From assembly GCA_964446485.1 (NCBI GenBank), contig CAYUOU010000007.1, positions 14,945 to 78,944 on the forward strand: a stretch of 64,000 nucleotides of DNA. The letters run 5' to 3'. Source of the DNA: JBDRRP01 sp964446485. GTDB lineage: Bacteria; Desulfobacterota; Desulfobacteria; Desulfobacterales; JBDRRP01. Positions 27,201 through 39,200 of this stretch are shown piece after piece. The position numbers were made by a program, and so were the translations under genes. Within the stretch, counting starts at the first letter, position 1, and every line of letters starts with the position of its first letter. The notes beneath the pieces are model-generated. The model was given only the letters and a program-made list of their open reading frames with translations, was not told the origin of the DNA and did not search any database.

Positions 27201-30200
27201 GCGCCCGCCGTGTCCACGTCGTCGATAAATTCAACCGTCAAGGCCTCAACATCCACGCCGGGAACACCGGTCGACAGGACGAACGCGTTGTTGTCACCGG
27301 AATAATCCACCAGGCCCGCTGCGGTTAATTGATTGAAGTCCCCTGGCAGGAAGGTGCCGGTGCCGTCGCTGGCCGGGTTGGTATCGCTGTCTGTGAGGTC
27401 AGCGGTGAAGTGCCCGCCGTTGAACACGATACCGGTGACGCCGATTTCAGAGGCACTGCCCACATCGATGCCGTTGACCGCCGTCACCTGGGCCACCGGG
27501 CCGCTGTCGACGCCATCGGTGCCTGCGGTGCCGAAGACCACGCCGGTGGCGCCGGTGACGATGAGGCTGCCCAGTTCATTGGCCGCAGCGCCGGCACCGA
27601 TGTCGGCGTTGAAGAATACCGTGCCGGTGCCGGCGGACACGATCAGATCGTTCATCTCACCGGTCTGGCTGTCCACCGGGCTGTCGTTGGTAAAGGTGAC
27701 GTCGCCGGGTCCGGTATCGGTGTCGATGGTCACATCGCCGGCCAGCATTACCGCACCGTTGAGTCGGATGTCTTCACCGTCGGTGGACAGCGTCAGCGCA
27801 CTGCCGCCGCCGTTGAACACGATGCCAAGGCCGCCGATGGCCTGCGTGCCGACGCCGAGATCGATGGGGCCGGCGGTGTCGACCACGGTCACAGGGCCGG
27901 TGATGCCGCTGCCGGGCGTCTCGCTGTCGCTGCCGCCGAACACCACCCCGCCGTCGGCGCGGACCACAGTAAGGGCGCCAATGGGGGTCCCAGCGCCCAG
28001 ATCTTCGTTAAATGTCACGCTGCCCGTGCCGGCGGTAAGCGTCAGGTCGTTGGCTTCGCCCGTTTCGCTGTCCACGGGGCTGTCGTTGGTGAAGGTGATG
28101 TCGCCGGCGCCCGAACCGGTGTCCATGGATACCGCACTGGACAGGGTCACGGCACCGTTGAACCGTACCGGCGAATCGGTGGTGGTGACGGCCAGGGTGT
28201 CGTTTCCGCCGTTGAGGACAATGCCGCCGGCGATGGTGTTGGTGGCGGTGCCCACGTCGATGAGACCGGCAGTGGCGATGACGGTCACCGGACCAGTGGC
28301 ACCGGCCCCGGCCGTTTCCGTGTCGGCCTCGCCGAAGAAGACGCCCGCATCGGCGCGGGTAATGATCAGATCGCCCAGGGCCTGGGAGGCGCCAATGTCT
28401 TCATTGAACCGCACGGCGCCGGTGCCGGCGGTGATGGTGAGGTCATTGTTTTCACCGATCGGGGCGATGTCGCTGGTGACGTCGGCGTAGGCGCCGGCCA
28501 GGAAGAACCCGGTGCCGTCGTTGTTCACATCGGCCAGGGAGTTCAGGGCCGCCGTGAAGGTGCCTTCGGCGCCAACAGCGGCGATGATATCACCGGCCGT
28601 GGATCCGCCGACGGCTTTTTCTTCATCGGTCACGTCGGTGAAGGTGGTTGCCGTGAAGGTACCGGTGCCGTCGTTGGGCATGAGGTCGCTCAGGGAGGCG
28701 GTGAAAGCCCCCGTGGCCTCGGCGTTGATGGCGGCAATCACCTCGTCGGCCGTGGAGCCGCCGTCACCGGCCTGCATATGGACCGTCAAGGTGTTGGTGC
28801 CGATGTCGTACTCGGCCGTTTCGCTGCCCTTGACGGCGTCATCCACGAACACCACATCCACATTGGCGAAGGCCGCGCCGGAGGCGTTGGCAACCAAAGC
28901 GATGTCGTTGTTGTCGCCTGCCGGGTTGAAATACCCAGTGGCCACGGTGTCGCTCACGATATGAACGGTCAGGGTGTTGGTGGTTCTGTCGTAGGTGGCC
29001 GTTTCGCCGCCCACCGCCGGTGCGTCGTCCACGAAGATTACGGTCAGATCCTGGTAGATCTCTCCCGGGCTCGCGGCAGTGAAGGTCAAGGCATTGTTGC
29101 CGCCGGCCGAATCCAGGGTCCCCACGGCCAGGCCGAAATCGCTGTCCACCGGACTGTCATTGGTGAAGGCGACGTCGCCGGCCATCGCCACGCCGGTGGT
29201 GATGGCAAGATCGGTTTCCAGGCTCACGGCGCCGTTGAGGCGGATGGTGTCGCCAGAGGTGGAGAGCGTGATGAGGTTCGCCGTCGTGCCGCCGTTGAGA
29301 ACGATGCCGCCGCTGCCGATGGCAGACGTGGCGCCCACATCGATGTCCGTGGTGGCGGTGTTGCCGTCCCCCGCAATGTTCACCAGGGACACCGGGCCGA
29401 GGTCGCCGAACGCCGTGTCGGATCCGCCGAAGATCACGCCGTCGGCATCGGTGACCACCAGCCGCCTTAAGGCGCTGGCGTCGCCGATATTGGCGTTGAA
29501 GGAAACCGTTCCGGTGCCGCCGGTGAGGGTGAGATCGTTGGTCTCGCCGCTGGCGCTGTCCACCGCTGCCTGGCGGGTGAAAAGAATGTCGCCGGCACCG
29601 GCGCCCGTATCCACCGCCACATGGGTGTCGAGGGTGACGGTTCCGTTGAATCGAACGCTGTCGTCGCTGGTAGTGAGGGTGATCAGATTGGCAGCCGTGC
29701 CGCCGTTGAGGACAATGCCCCCGGCACCGATGGCGGTGACGCTGCCGATATCGAGATCGATGGTGGCATCGTCGTCATCGCCGGCAATGGTCACTGCCGT
29801 CACCGGACCCAGGTCGCCGATCGCCGCATCGGCACCGCCGAAAGTCACGCCGTCGGCATCGGTGACGATGAGACGACCCAGGCCGGTGCCTGCCGCCGCC
29901 GCACCCACAGTGGCGTTGAAGGCCACCGCGCCGGTGCCCGCCGTGATCCTGAGATCGTTGGCCTCGTTGGCATCGCTGTCCACAGTCGCGTGCTGCGTAA
30001 ACATGACATCCCCGCCGCCCAAACCCGTATCCAGGGACACGTGAGCGCCCAGGGCCACCGGCCCGTTGAAGCGCATGTCGCCGCCGTCGGTGGTCACGGC
30101 CATCTGCAGGGTCTGGGGAGTGACACCGCCGATTTCGGTTACATCAATGAAATCTCCCGTCAGGTATTGACCCGTACCGTTGTTATTTAAATCGGTGTCG

Positions 30201-33200
30201 GTGTTCTGGAGATTGGCAGAGAAGGTCCCTTCATCGACAATGGCCGCAATGACCTGATTGGCCGTGGAACCGCCAGCCAGGATGTGAATGGTCAAGGTGT
30301 TGGTGCCTGCATCATATTCAGCCGCTTCATTACCCGCCACTGCAAGATCATCAACAAACACCACTGTCATGTTTTCAAAGTCAAAGTCGGGTTCACTGGT
30401 GCCAAGGATCAGGGCGTTGTTGTCACCATCGAGGTCAACGACACCCGTCTGGGTCACCCGATTGAAAATCCCGGACAAATAGGTGCCAGTGCCGTCGTTG
30501 GCAGGATCGTTGTCGGTGTTCTGCAGATACGCTGTAAACACGCCGCCGTCGTTGATGGCGTCGATGACCTGGTTGGCCGTGGAATCGGCGGCCGCATGGA
30601 CGGTGAGGACGTTGGTGCCGGCGTCATAATCCGCCGTCTCCAGACCATTGGTCCCGTCCAGCACAAAGGTCACATCGGTGTTTTCGAAGGCGGCCCCGGG
30701 GCTGTTGGCCACCAGGACCAGGGCGTTGTTGTCGCCGTCGGGATCCACGGTGCCGGATGCATTGGCAGAATCGGCGGTGGCGCCGCCGTTGAGGACGATG
30801 CCGCCGGTGATGGCTGAAGCAGCGCCGATGTCCATGGCGCCCTGGATGCTGATGATGTTCACCGGGCCGGTGGTGCCGTCGCCGAGCGTCTCGGTGTCGC
30901 TCTCTCCGAAGATGACGCCGCCGTCGGCCCGCGTGATGGTGAGGGCCGCCAGAGCCTGGGTCTCGCCGATGTTCTCGTTGAAGCGTACCGTGCCGATGCC
31001 GGCGGTGAGGGTAAGACCGTTGAACTCACCGTTCCGGCCGTCAACCGGGCTGTCGTTGGTGAAAACGATGTCGCCGGCGGCAGTGCCCGTGGTGATTACG
31101 GTATTCGAGTCTAAGACCACGGGGCCGTTGAAGCGCACATCGTCGCCGCTGGTGGTGATATTAAAGGTGCCGGCGCCGGCGTTCAAAACAATGCCGCCGT
31201 CAATGGCATTGGTGCCGGTGCCGATGTCGATGCCACCCTCGGTGTTGATCACTGCCACCGGGCCGGTGGTGCCGCTGCCGGCCGTCTCGCTGTCGGCCTC
31301 ACCGAAGATGACGCCGCCGTCGGCCCGGGTGACGGCAAGCATGTTCAGGGCCCGGGTTTCGCCGATATTCTCATTGAACCGAACCGTACCCTCGCCGGCT
31401 GTCAATGTCAGGCTGTTGTTCTCAGTCGCCTGACTGTCCACCGGGCTGTCGTTGGTGAACGTGATGTCGCCCGCCGCCGTGTCGCCGGTGCTCACGGTAA
31501 CATCCGAGGCGAGGGTCACGACGCCGTTGAAGCGGATGTCTGCGCCGGTGGCCGTGACGGCGATGGTGTCCGGGCCGCCGTTCAAAATGATGCCCGCGCC
31601 GCCGATGACGTTCGTTCCGGTGCCGAGATCAACGACACCCTGGGTGTTGACGATGTTCAACGGGCCAATGCCGGCCCCTTCAATGTCGGCCCCGCCGAAG
31701 ATGACGCCGGTGGCGGCAACGACGACGGTCAGTTCATTGAGGTCCTGAATCGCGCCGATATCTTCGTTGAACTGAATCGCGCCGGTGGCGGCCGTCAGGG
31801 TCAGGCTGTTGAACTCGCCGTCCTGGCTGTCCACCGGGCTGTCATTGGTGAATGTGATGTCGCCGGCGACCGCAGTCATCACGGTGTCGGAATAGAGCAT
31901 CACAGGGCCGTTGAAGCGCAGCCCGCCGGTGGTGGTGGTGATGACGATGGGCGGCTCGGTGGTGGCTTCAACCCCGTCGTCGCCGCCGTTGAAGACGATG
32001 CCGCCGGCGCCGATGGCAGAAACGCTGCCAAGATCGATGCCGCTGGTGACGGTGACCCCATTCACCGGCGCCAGGTCGCCGTCAACGTCCGGCGTGTCGG
32101 CGCCGCCGAAGGTCACACCGGCGGCGTCGGTGATGGTCAGGCGGCCAAGCGCGCCGTCAGTCCCACTGCCGATGGCGGCGTTAAAGGAGACGCTGCCGGT
32201 GCCGGTTGTCAGGGTCAGATCGCTGGCCTCACCGGTCTCACTGTCCACCGGCGCAAATTGAGTGAACAGGATACTGCCTGCGCCGGTGCCGGTGTCGATG
32301 GATACGTCGGAGGCCAGTGTCACCGGTCCGTTGAAGCGGATGTCATCGTCGGTGGTGGTGATGGTCAGCGTGCCCGCGCCGCCGTTCAGTACGATTCCGG
32401 TGCCGCCGATGGCGTCGCCACCCGTGCCCATGTCGATGGCGCCGTCGGCGTTGATCAGCGTGACCGGGGTGGTCTCACCGACGGTTACCCCGCCGGTGGC
32501 CTGGGTGACGGTCAAGGCGCCGATGGATTCCGAAGCGCCGATTTGGTCATTGACGAACACGCTGCCAGTACCGGCGGTGAGGGTCAGGTCGTAATGGGTG
32601 GTGACCGCATCGCTGTCGATGGGTGTGCTGTCGGCGAAACGAATGTCGCCGGCCGTGTCGGCGCCCGTGGTGAGGGTCGTGGCCTGCATCAGCACAATGC
32701 CCCGGCCGGTGCCGTTGGTGTCGAGCGTCATGTTACCGGCATTGGTGCTGATGGGCGCCGCCGCATCCAGGAAGAGGCTGCCGTTCGTGGTGCGGATCGC
32801 AATGCTGCCGACCGCCGCACCGTTGGCCAGGGCAACGACGGTGAGGTCATTCGTTTCCAGGATATCGATGCCGCCGCCGGTGGCGTTGGCGATATCAGCG
32901 GAGCCCACCGTGGTCTCCAGGGCGCCGAAGGCCCCGGCAACGCCGATGCCCGTGCCGGCGGAGATGACCAGCCGCCCGTCTGCCGCCTCTACGTCTACCA
33001 GTGCGTCGCCGCCGTCGATGACGCCGGCGTCGGTGGTGAGGGTCACCGCCGTGTCGGTGGCGTTCGTGGTCAGGAGGCCGCCCAGGGTGATATTTCCGCC
33101 CAAACCGTTGACAGCGCCCTCGGTGGAAAGTGCGATGACGCCGGCACCGGCATTGATGAGCATACCGTCGGCCATGGTAATCACGTTCCCGGTGTCGCCG

Positions 33201-36200
33201 GCCGTGTCGTCGGCATTGGCCGTTACGGTAACGCCACCGGTGCCGGTGGCCGTGACGTCGCCATTATCAGTGAAGGTGACGCTGTCGTCGGCGGTAATGG
33301 CCACGCCGCCCGTGGTGCCGGTGACGATGGTCTGCTCGACAACCACGTCGGCATTGATCCCGCCGGCAATAATGGTGATGTCACCGTCAGCCGTGGTCAC
33401 GCCGGTGCCGGCCGCAGCCACGGTGATGGTACCACCCAGGCTCTCAAGGCGAATGGTGCCTGTGGCCGCATCGCTGTCGTCAACGGTGTCGTTGGTGAGC
33501 CCGAGGACCGAAATGTTATCGGCTTCGGTGATGTCGATGTTGCCGGACCCGGTCAAATGGACGGTCAGGGTGTCCACGTTGACATTGAGCGTAATGTCAG
33601 TAATGGCCGTAAAGTTCAGATCCTCGACGGTGATGGTGCCGCCGGTCTGGGTAATAGAACCGGTGGTGGCGTTGAAGGTAATGGTCTCGGAGCCGGTGAG
33701 GTTGTCGGTAACGGTAATCACATTGCCGTTCACCACCAACGGGTCGAGGAAGGTGCTGGAGCCGAACACGATGGCCGCGCTGTCGGTCCAACCCAAGTGA
33801 ATGGCCTGGAAACCGTCGGAAAGGGCGGCAATGTCGTTGTCGTCGATGTCGAGATCGCCGGCAACAACCAACGGTGAGCCGATATCCATGGTTCCGGTGC
33901 TATACCTCGGCAGCATCGTCAGCAGTCCGCCGCCCTGAACCGTGTCCGCGCCGCCCTCGAATTCGATGGCATCGGATACCAGCAGAATGTCGCCATTGCC
34001 GTTGATGATGGTGAGGCTACTGCGGAAGCGAATCCTCGTGTCGACTTCAAGATCGACCGTGGCAGCGAGAACTGACCCGTCGAATCGCGTGGTGCCCAGA
34101 CCGGCATGCTGCACGAGGTCGCCCTCCACCCGGATCTGGCCCGCAGTGGCAAAGGTAACATCGTTCGCATCCACAATCACCAAATCGCCGGCTGCCGTCA
34201 CCTCTTCGTCAGCAAGGATGAGACCGCTGGCGGCCGCCCGGCTCACCTGCAGGGCAATGGCAGCCATGGCAGTAGCGTTGTTGAAGGTAGCCGCACTGAC
34301 GGTTCCGGTACCGTCGTTGTAGTCGTAGGAGTAACTACCGCCGCCGCCATCCACGAAAACGGTATCCCCGGCGGTGTCCAGCGTTGCCGTGAACGTCCCT
34401 TCCGCATTGATGGCGGTGATTACCTGGTCGGCTGTCGTAACGCCGTTAGCGATCTGCACGGTCAGTGTATTGGTGGAGCCATCGTAAGCGGCCGTTTCAC
34501 TCCCGGCGGCGACGCCGCCCACAAAGTCGACGGTCGCATCTGCATAGCCATCGCCTGCAATGTTGGCCACCAGCCGGAAGGCATTGTCGCCACCTGCCGG
34601 ATCAATGGTTCCTGTAGCCGCATCTGTGGTGCCCTCCAGGGTACCGTTAAACTGGATCACGTTCTCGGTGTTGATGGACATCTCACCGACGGTGACATCG
34701 TCCAGGAACGTGGTGTTTCCGGTGCCGGACTCCTGAATCAAAACGTCCACGTTAACCAGGCCCTTGAAAGTAACGTTGTTGGCAGACCGGATGATGAGTT
34801 TTTTCAGCGGCGCAGCAATACCGATATCGCCGTTTACGATGATGTTGCCGGTGCCGGCATCCAGGATCAGGACTTCGTCCCCACCGCCGGCCGTACCGTA
34901 AATATCACCGAACTCACTCTTGGCCGGATCCCCTTCGATGATGATATCCGCCCCGTCACCACTGCCGACGGTGCTCAGGGTTACGGTCCGGCCGTCGTTG
35001 ATGTGGACGTTGTCCGTGTATTTAATAAGGACACTGTCGGTAATATTGTCGCTGCTGAGATGGACGGTGTTGCCGGCGCCGATAAAATGGACTTCCACAT
35101 CGTCCTTCTCATCGCTGTCGGTAAATGTCGTGATGATACCTTCGACAAAGATGCCGCCGCCAAGCAACGGCGATCGGAAGGTCACCGAGTCTGTGAAGGT
35201 GTACGTCTGGATGGTGATCACGTGCCAGCCGTTGGCACGGCCGATGGTAATGCCGTCGAGGTTGGCGCTTTCCACGGCCTCCTGGTTGTCGAAGCCGTTG
35301 ATGAGGCGATCCAGTTCAGCAGAGCTTAAATTGAAATCTCCGGGCGCACCGTCGGCAATGCCGATGCTGCGGTCGACGGAGAGGGGCTGCAGCAGCAGGG
35401 TTCCCCTGGGATCGGCCGGATCGGATCCGCTCCAGGCAGTGATGTCGGCGGCCACGTCGATGCTGTCGGTGGTGATGACGATGTCGCCGCCCAGCGTGCT
35501 GACGGTCTTGCTGATGGAGAATTCGCCGCTGAGGTTGGTGATCTCGATGTCGCCGCCTTCTGCGCTGATGCCGGTCAATGTCTCGTCGCCGGTGGTGACC
35601 GGCACCACCACCGTGGCGATATTGGCACCGTCGATCTCGGTGAGGTAAATGCCCGCGGCATTGGATGTCTTCACTGCCAGATCGTCAGTCTGGATGAGTA
35701 CGGGTCGCGCCGGGCCGCCAATGCCGTCGACGATCTCCAGCCTCAGGGCGCCCGCCTTCAGGATAATCTGCCGGCCCGCGCCGTCGGTGATCTCGCGGCT
35801 GAGTTGGTCGACGCTGAGCAGGCCGTCCGCCTCCAGCGAGATGAGTCCGGCGGTCACCGAAGCATCGATGGCAATCTGACCAGCATCGATCACCAGATTC
35901 TCGTCCAGGGTCACCGCTTCGCTGATGGTCACGACGCCCAGGGGCAGATCGACCTCGATGGACTCGATGCCGCTATGTGTGCCAGCAACATCATCCCAGG
36001 TGTAGCCCGACCCGTTCAGATCCAATTGACTGGTGACGTCGGAGGCCACGCGGAGGATATCCGAGCCATCGCCGCCCATAAAGCGCTCGATGACGTTGCC
36101 CGTGTGGGTGACAGTGCTGGCGCCGTCGGTGGTGGCATTGCCCAGGTGAGTCACGAGATCGGTCGACACATTGCTGAAATCCAGAGTGTCGCTGCCGCCG

Positions 36201-39200
36201 CCCGGCAGTTCGTTCACCGTGTCGTCGCCCCAGGCGTTACCGAAAACATACAGGTCGTTGCCGGCACCGCCGTTGAGGGCGTCACTGCCGGCACCGCCGG
36301 TGAGCGTATCGCTGCCGGCACCGCCGTGGAGTTCGTCATCGCCGGATCCACCGGTGATGGCGTCATTACCGGCGCCGCCCAATGCAATGACCGGCAACAT
36401 GACCGTCGGATCCACCAGCAGCACATCATTTCCGATACCGCCGTCAAAATAGATGGCGGTGATGCCGGCAAAGGTTTCGGTAATGCCGAATGCGGTAACC
36501 TCGACATCCCCGCCGCTCATGTTCACGGAGAAGGCTTCAGCCACGTCCACCCCGCCGCCGACATCCCGCCGGTGGGAAGCGAAATTGCCGGCGCTCAGGA
36601 TCAGAGTGCCGGCCTTGAGGTCATAGGGTGTGCCGTCCTTGGCGGTAATGATCGCATCGGCCTGGAGCACCGTGCCAAGGGCCTTGGTCAACGCCGAATC
36701 AGGCCGCACCCCGTCCAGACTGAGGAAAGTGAGATTCTTCAGCGCGTCAATGGCTGCAGGGTTGGTCAGTGGATCGACCGGTGCCAGGTCCTTGATATGG
36801 TTGTAGTCAAGGCTCAGCCGCTCGAGGGCCGCCAGCAGCGTCGGCGTCACCAGCGCGTCGAGATTCGTCTCGCCCACGGTGGCCGCACTGTCGCCCGGGT
36901 GTCTAAGGACTCGGGTCGGAGCATCGGCCATCACGCCTGCCCCCAGGATGCCGTCCCGCTTGAAGACCGACGAATCGAAAGCGGTGGTCGGCGATGACGC
37001 GTCAAACTGCCAGTAGCTGATGAGATCCGCATCGTCTCCAATCAGCCACTTGTTGTTGCTGCTGTTTTTGTAAAAAGTGATCTGCTCGGCGGTTCGCACA
37101 GACCGCCAGATGCGCAGCTCGTCAAGCTGCCCGCTGAGGGCCTGACTGGCCTGGTACCTGCCCAGGACCTCATCCTGATCCTGGCCGATCACCAATCCAT
37201 CGATGCCGAGAGCTGACGGACCCAATTCGAGGGCGGCTCCAAGATAATCCGTTGTCTTTGCAGCACCGCCCACCAAAGTGCCGTCGATGTAAAGGCTGAC
37301 AGCGTCGGTGCCGCTGCCGTTCCAGTCCTGAACGACGGCGTAATGATGCCAGACATTGTCGTTGATGGGAGCAAGTCCGGCCCACTGGACGATTCTTCCC
37401 AGGCTGTAGAGCCGTAGTGTAGTTGCGTTCAGGAAAAAGATCAGAAATTCGTTGTTGTCGCCTGCGCTGGCACCGCTCAACACCGCTTGCTGGCCAGCCT
37501 TTGTCGTCTTGAACCAGAATTCCACGGTCACGTCGGTTTGGTCGTTGAGGACCAGGGGATCCAGCACCACCAGCTGCTTGTCGTTGTTGCCGTCGAAGCT
37601 CAAGGCCCCCGCGCCGTTGAAATCGATACTGAGGTTTTTCAAATGCTTCATGCCGATGGGCGCCCCGGTGGCGGCATCGGTACCCGGCTGCAATTGGATC
37701 AGGGTGTCCAGGCGGTTCCCGTTGAGGTTCAGCGTTTCGAGGTTGATGGCGAACTGGAGGCCGCTGAGGTCGGAAATCCCAAGATAGGCCAGATTGAGCG
37801 TGGATAGGGTGGCCAGAGCGCTGCCGTAGATGGGCGCCTGGGCCAGGGGTCGGCCGTCCACACCCACTGTCACCGGAATGTTCAGGGCCCTGGCAATGCC
37901 CGCCTGGAGATCACGATCCGGAATGGCAATCTCTGGATCGATGGGATCCGGCTGGTTGCGGGCGAACTCTTCGGCCGGTGGCGGCGTGAAGGTCTCATCG
38001 GCTTCGATGTCGCGAAGCTCGCTGGACTCGCTGATGAAGAAGTCCTCACCGCTCTCGCCGAACAGTTCGTCATGGTCCCCGTTACCGATAATGACATCGT
38101 CGCCGTCGCCGCCGTGGATTTCGTCACGGTCTGACTCCGGCGTGTTCATGCCGGCCAGCGGTGCCTTTGCCGTAATGGCGAATGGCAGGACGTCGATGCT
38201 TCCCGTGGTGGCCCAGAGGATCGCCGTGCCGCCACCGTCGTCACCCGAGTAGAAGAGCCTGTTGTTCGATGCGGTCAACGCCGTAGGAGTGTTGGACGCC
38301 AGGACTGCTGTATTGTCTGCGGTGCCGTCGCTGTACCACAGGGCACCGTTCAAGGAAAAGAAGAGCATGCGGCCCACCGCAGTCATGTCGTTGGGCATGG
38401 CATCCAGGGTCATGACCAGTTGCGTGATCTGCTGGAGCCCGTCGGCAAAACTTTTCCTAAGCTGCGGACCCGATTTTTCCGGGTTGTCATCGATGAAGAA
38501 CAGCACGTCGCCCACGGCGGTCAACATCTTCGGCGTGCCGGCAATGGCTTTCACGGCCCGGGTGCCGACAGCGTCATGGAGCCACAGTTCGTCGCCGTTG
38601 ACCGGGTGAACCACAGTGAAAAAGAGGCGGTCGCCCACGGCGGTGAGATTGGCCGCCGTGCCGGGCAGGTCTGTCACCAACTGGATGCCGGTATCCGTTG
38701 TCCGCCACAGGACGTCGCGGCCACCGCTGGCGGTGGTGAAGTAGAGCGTCGTGCCGACCGGCGTCAGACCGTTGGGCGAGTTGCCCATATTCGCATCGAG
38801 AACGATGGTGTTGGCCGGATCGGCATCGCTTTGCCACAAGCTGTAACTGCCGGAGCCGTCGTTGACGGTGAAGGTGATGATGCCGCGAGAAACGATAAAA
38901 TCGTTGTTGCCGCCTTCAGGACGAACATCCGCCACGCTGTCCGTAGTCGCGGTCGGGGTGTGAATCACGCCGGTGCCGTTGTTGCCTCCGGCCTCGCCGC
39001 TGTGGAGAATGGCGGCGAATTGGAAGCTCGGATCGTCGGCAAGGGCCTTCTGGAAAGCATCGATGACCCGCAGCGCGGTGGTGGCGCCGTTCTGGATATT
39101 GATGGTGAGAATCCCCGCCGACCAGTTCGCGGTTGCGCTGCCGTCTGTGATGCTGCCGTCGTCGGTAAAGACAATGGTGGTTCCATTGAAGGCAGCGCCG

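Larger units (their letters stand above)
24500..32680 (-). repeat. Tandem array of about fifteen 400-bp beta-helix modules (module C)
   Basis: Each unit of about 130-140 residues reads VDSxxGExNDLTLTAGTGxVxFNEDIG, then LTVTRADGGVxFGxxDTE, GPVxVxxTxGxIDIGT, GIVLNGGxxxxxxTTxGDDVRFNGxVTL, and xDTGxGAGDITFTNDSP. The start motif recurs near 32250, 31835, 31435, 31045, 29980, 29555, 29150, 28075, 27675, 26650 and on, so the period is about 400 bp except where module B inserts interrupt it. The pattern suggests a long right-handed beta-helix. Confidence 0.8.

Noticed and set aside
24500..32680. Regularly spaced repeats that might suggest a CRISPR or satellite array
   Set aside because: The unit is about 400 bp, divergent and in frame within one coding sequence; there are no short identical direct repeats with unique spacers.
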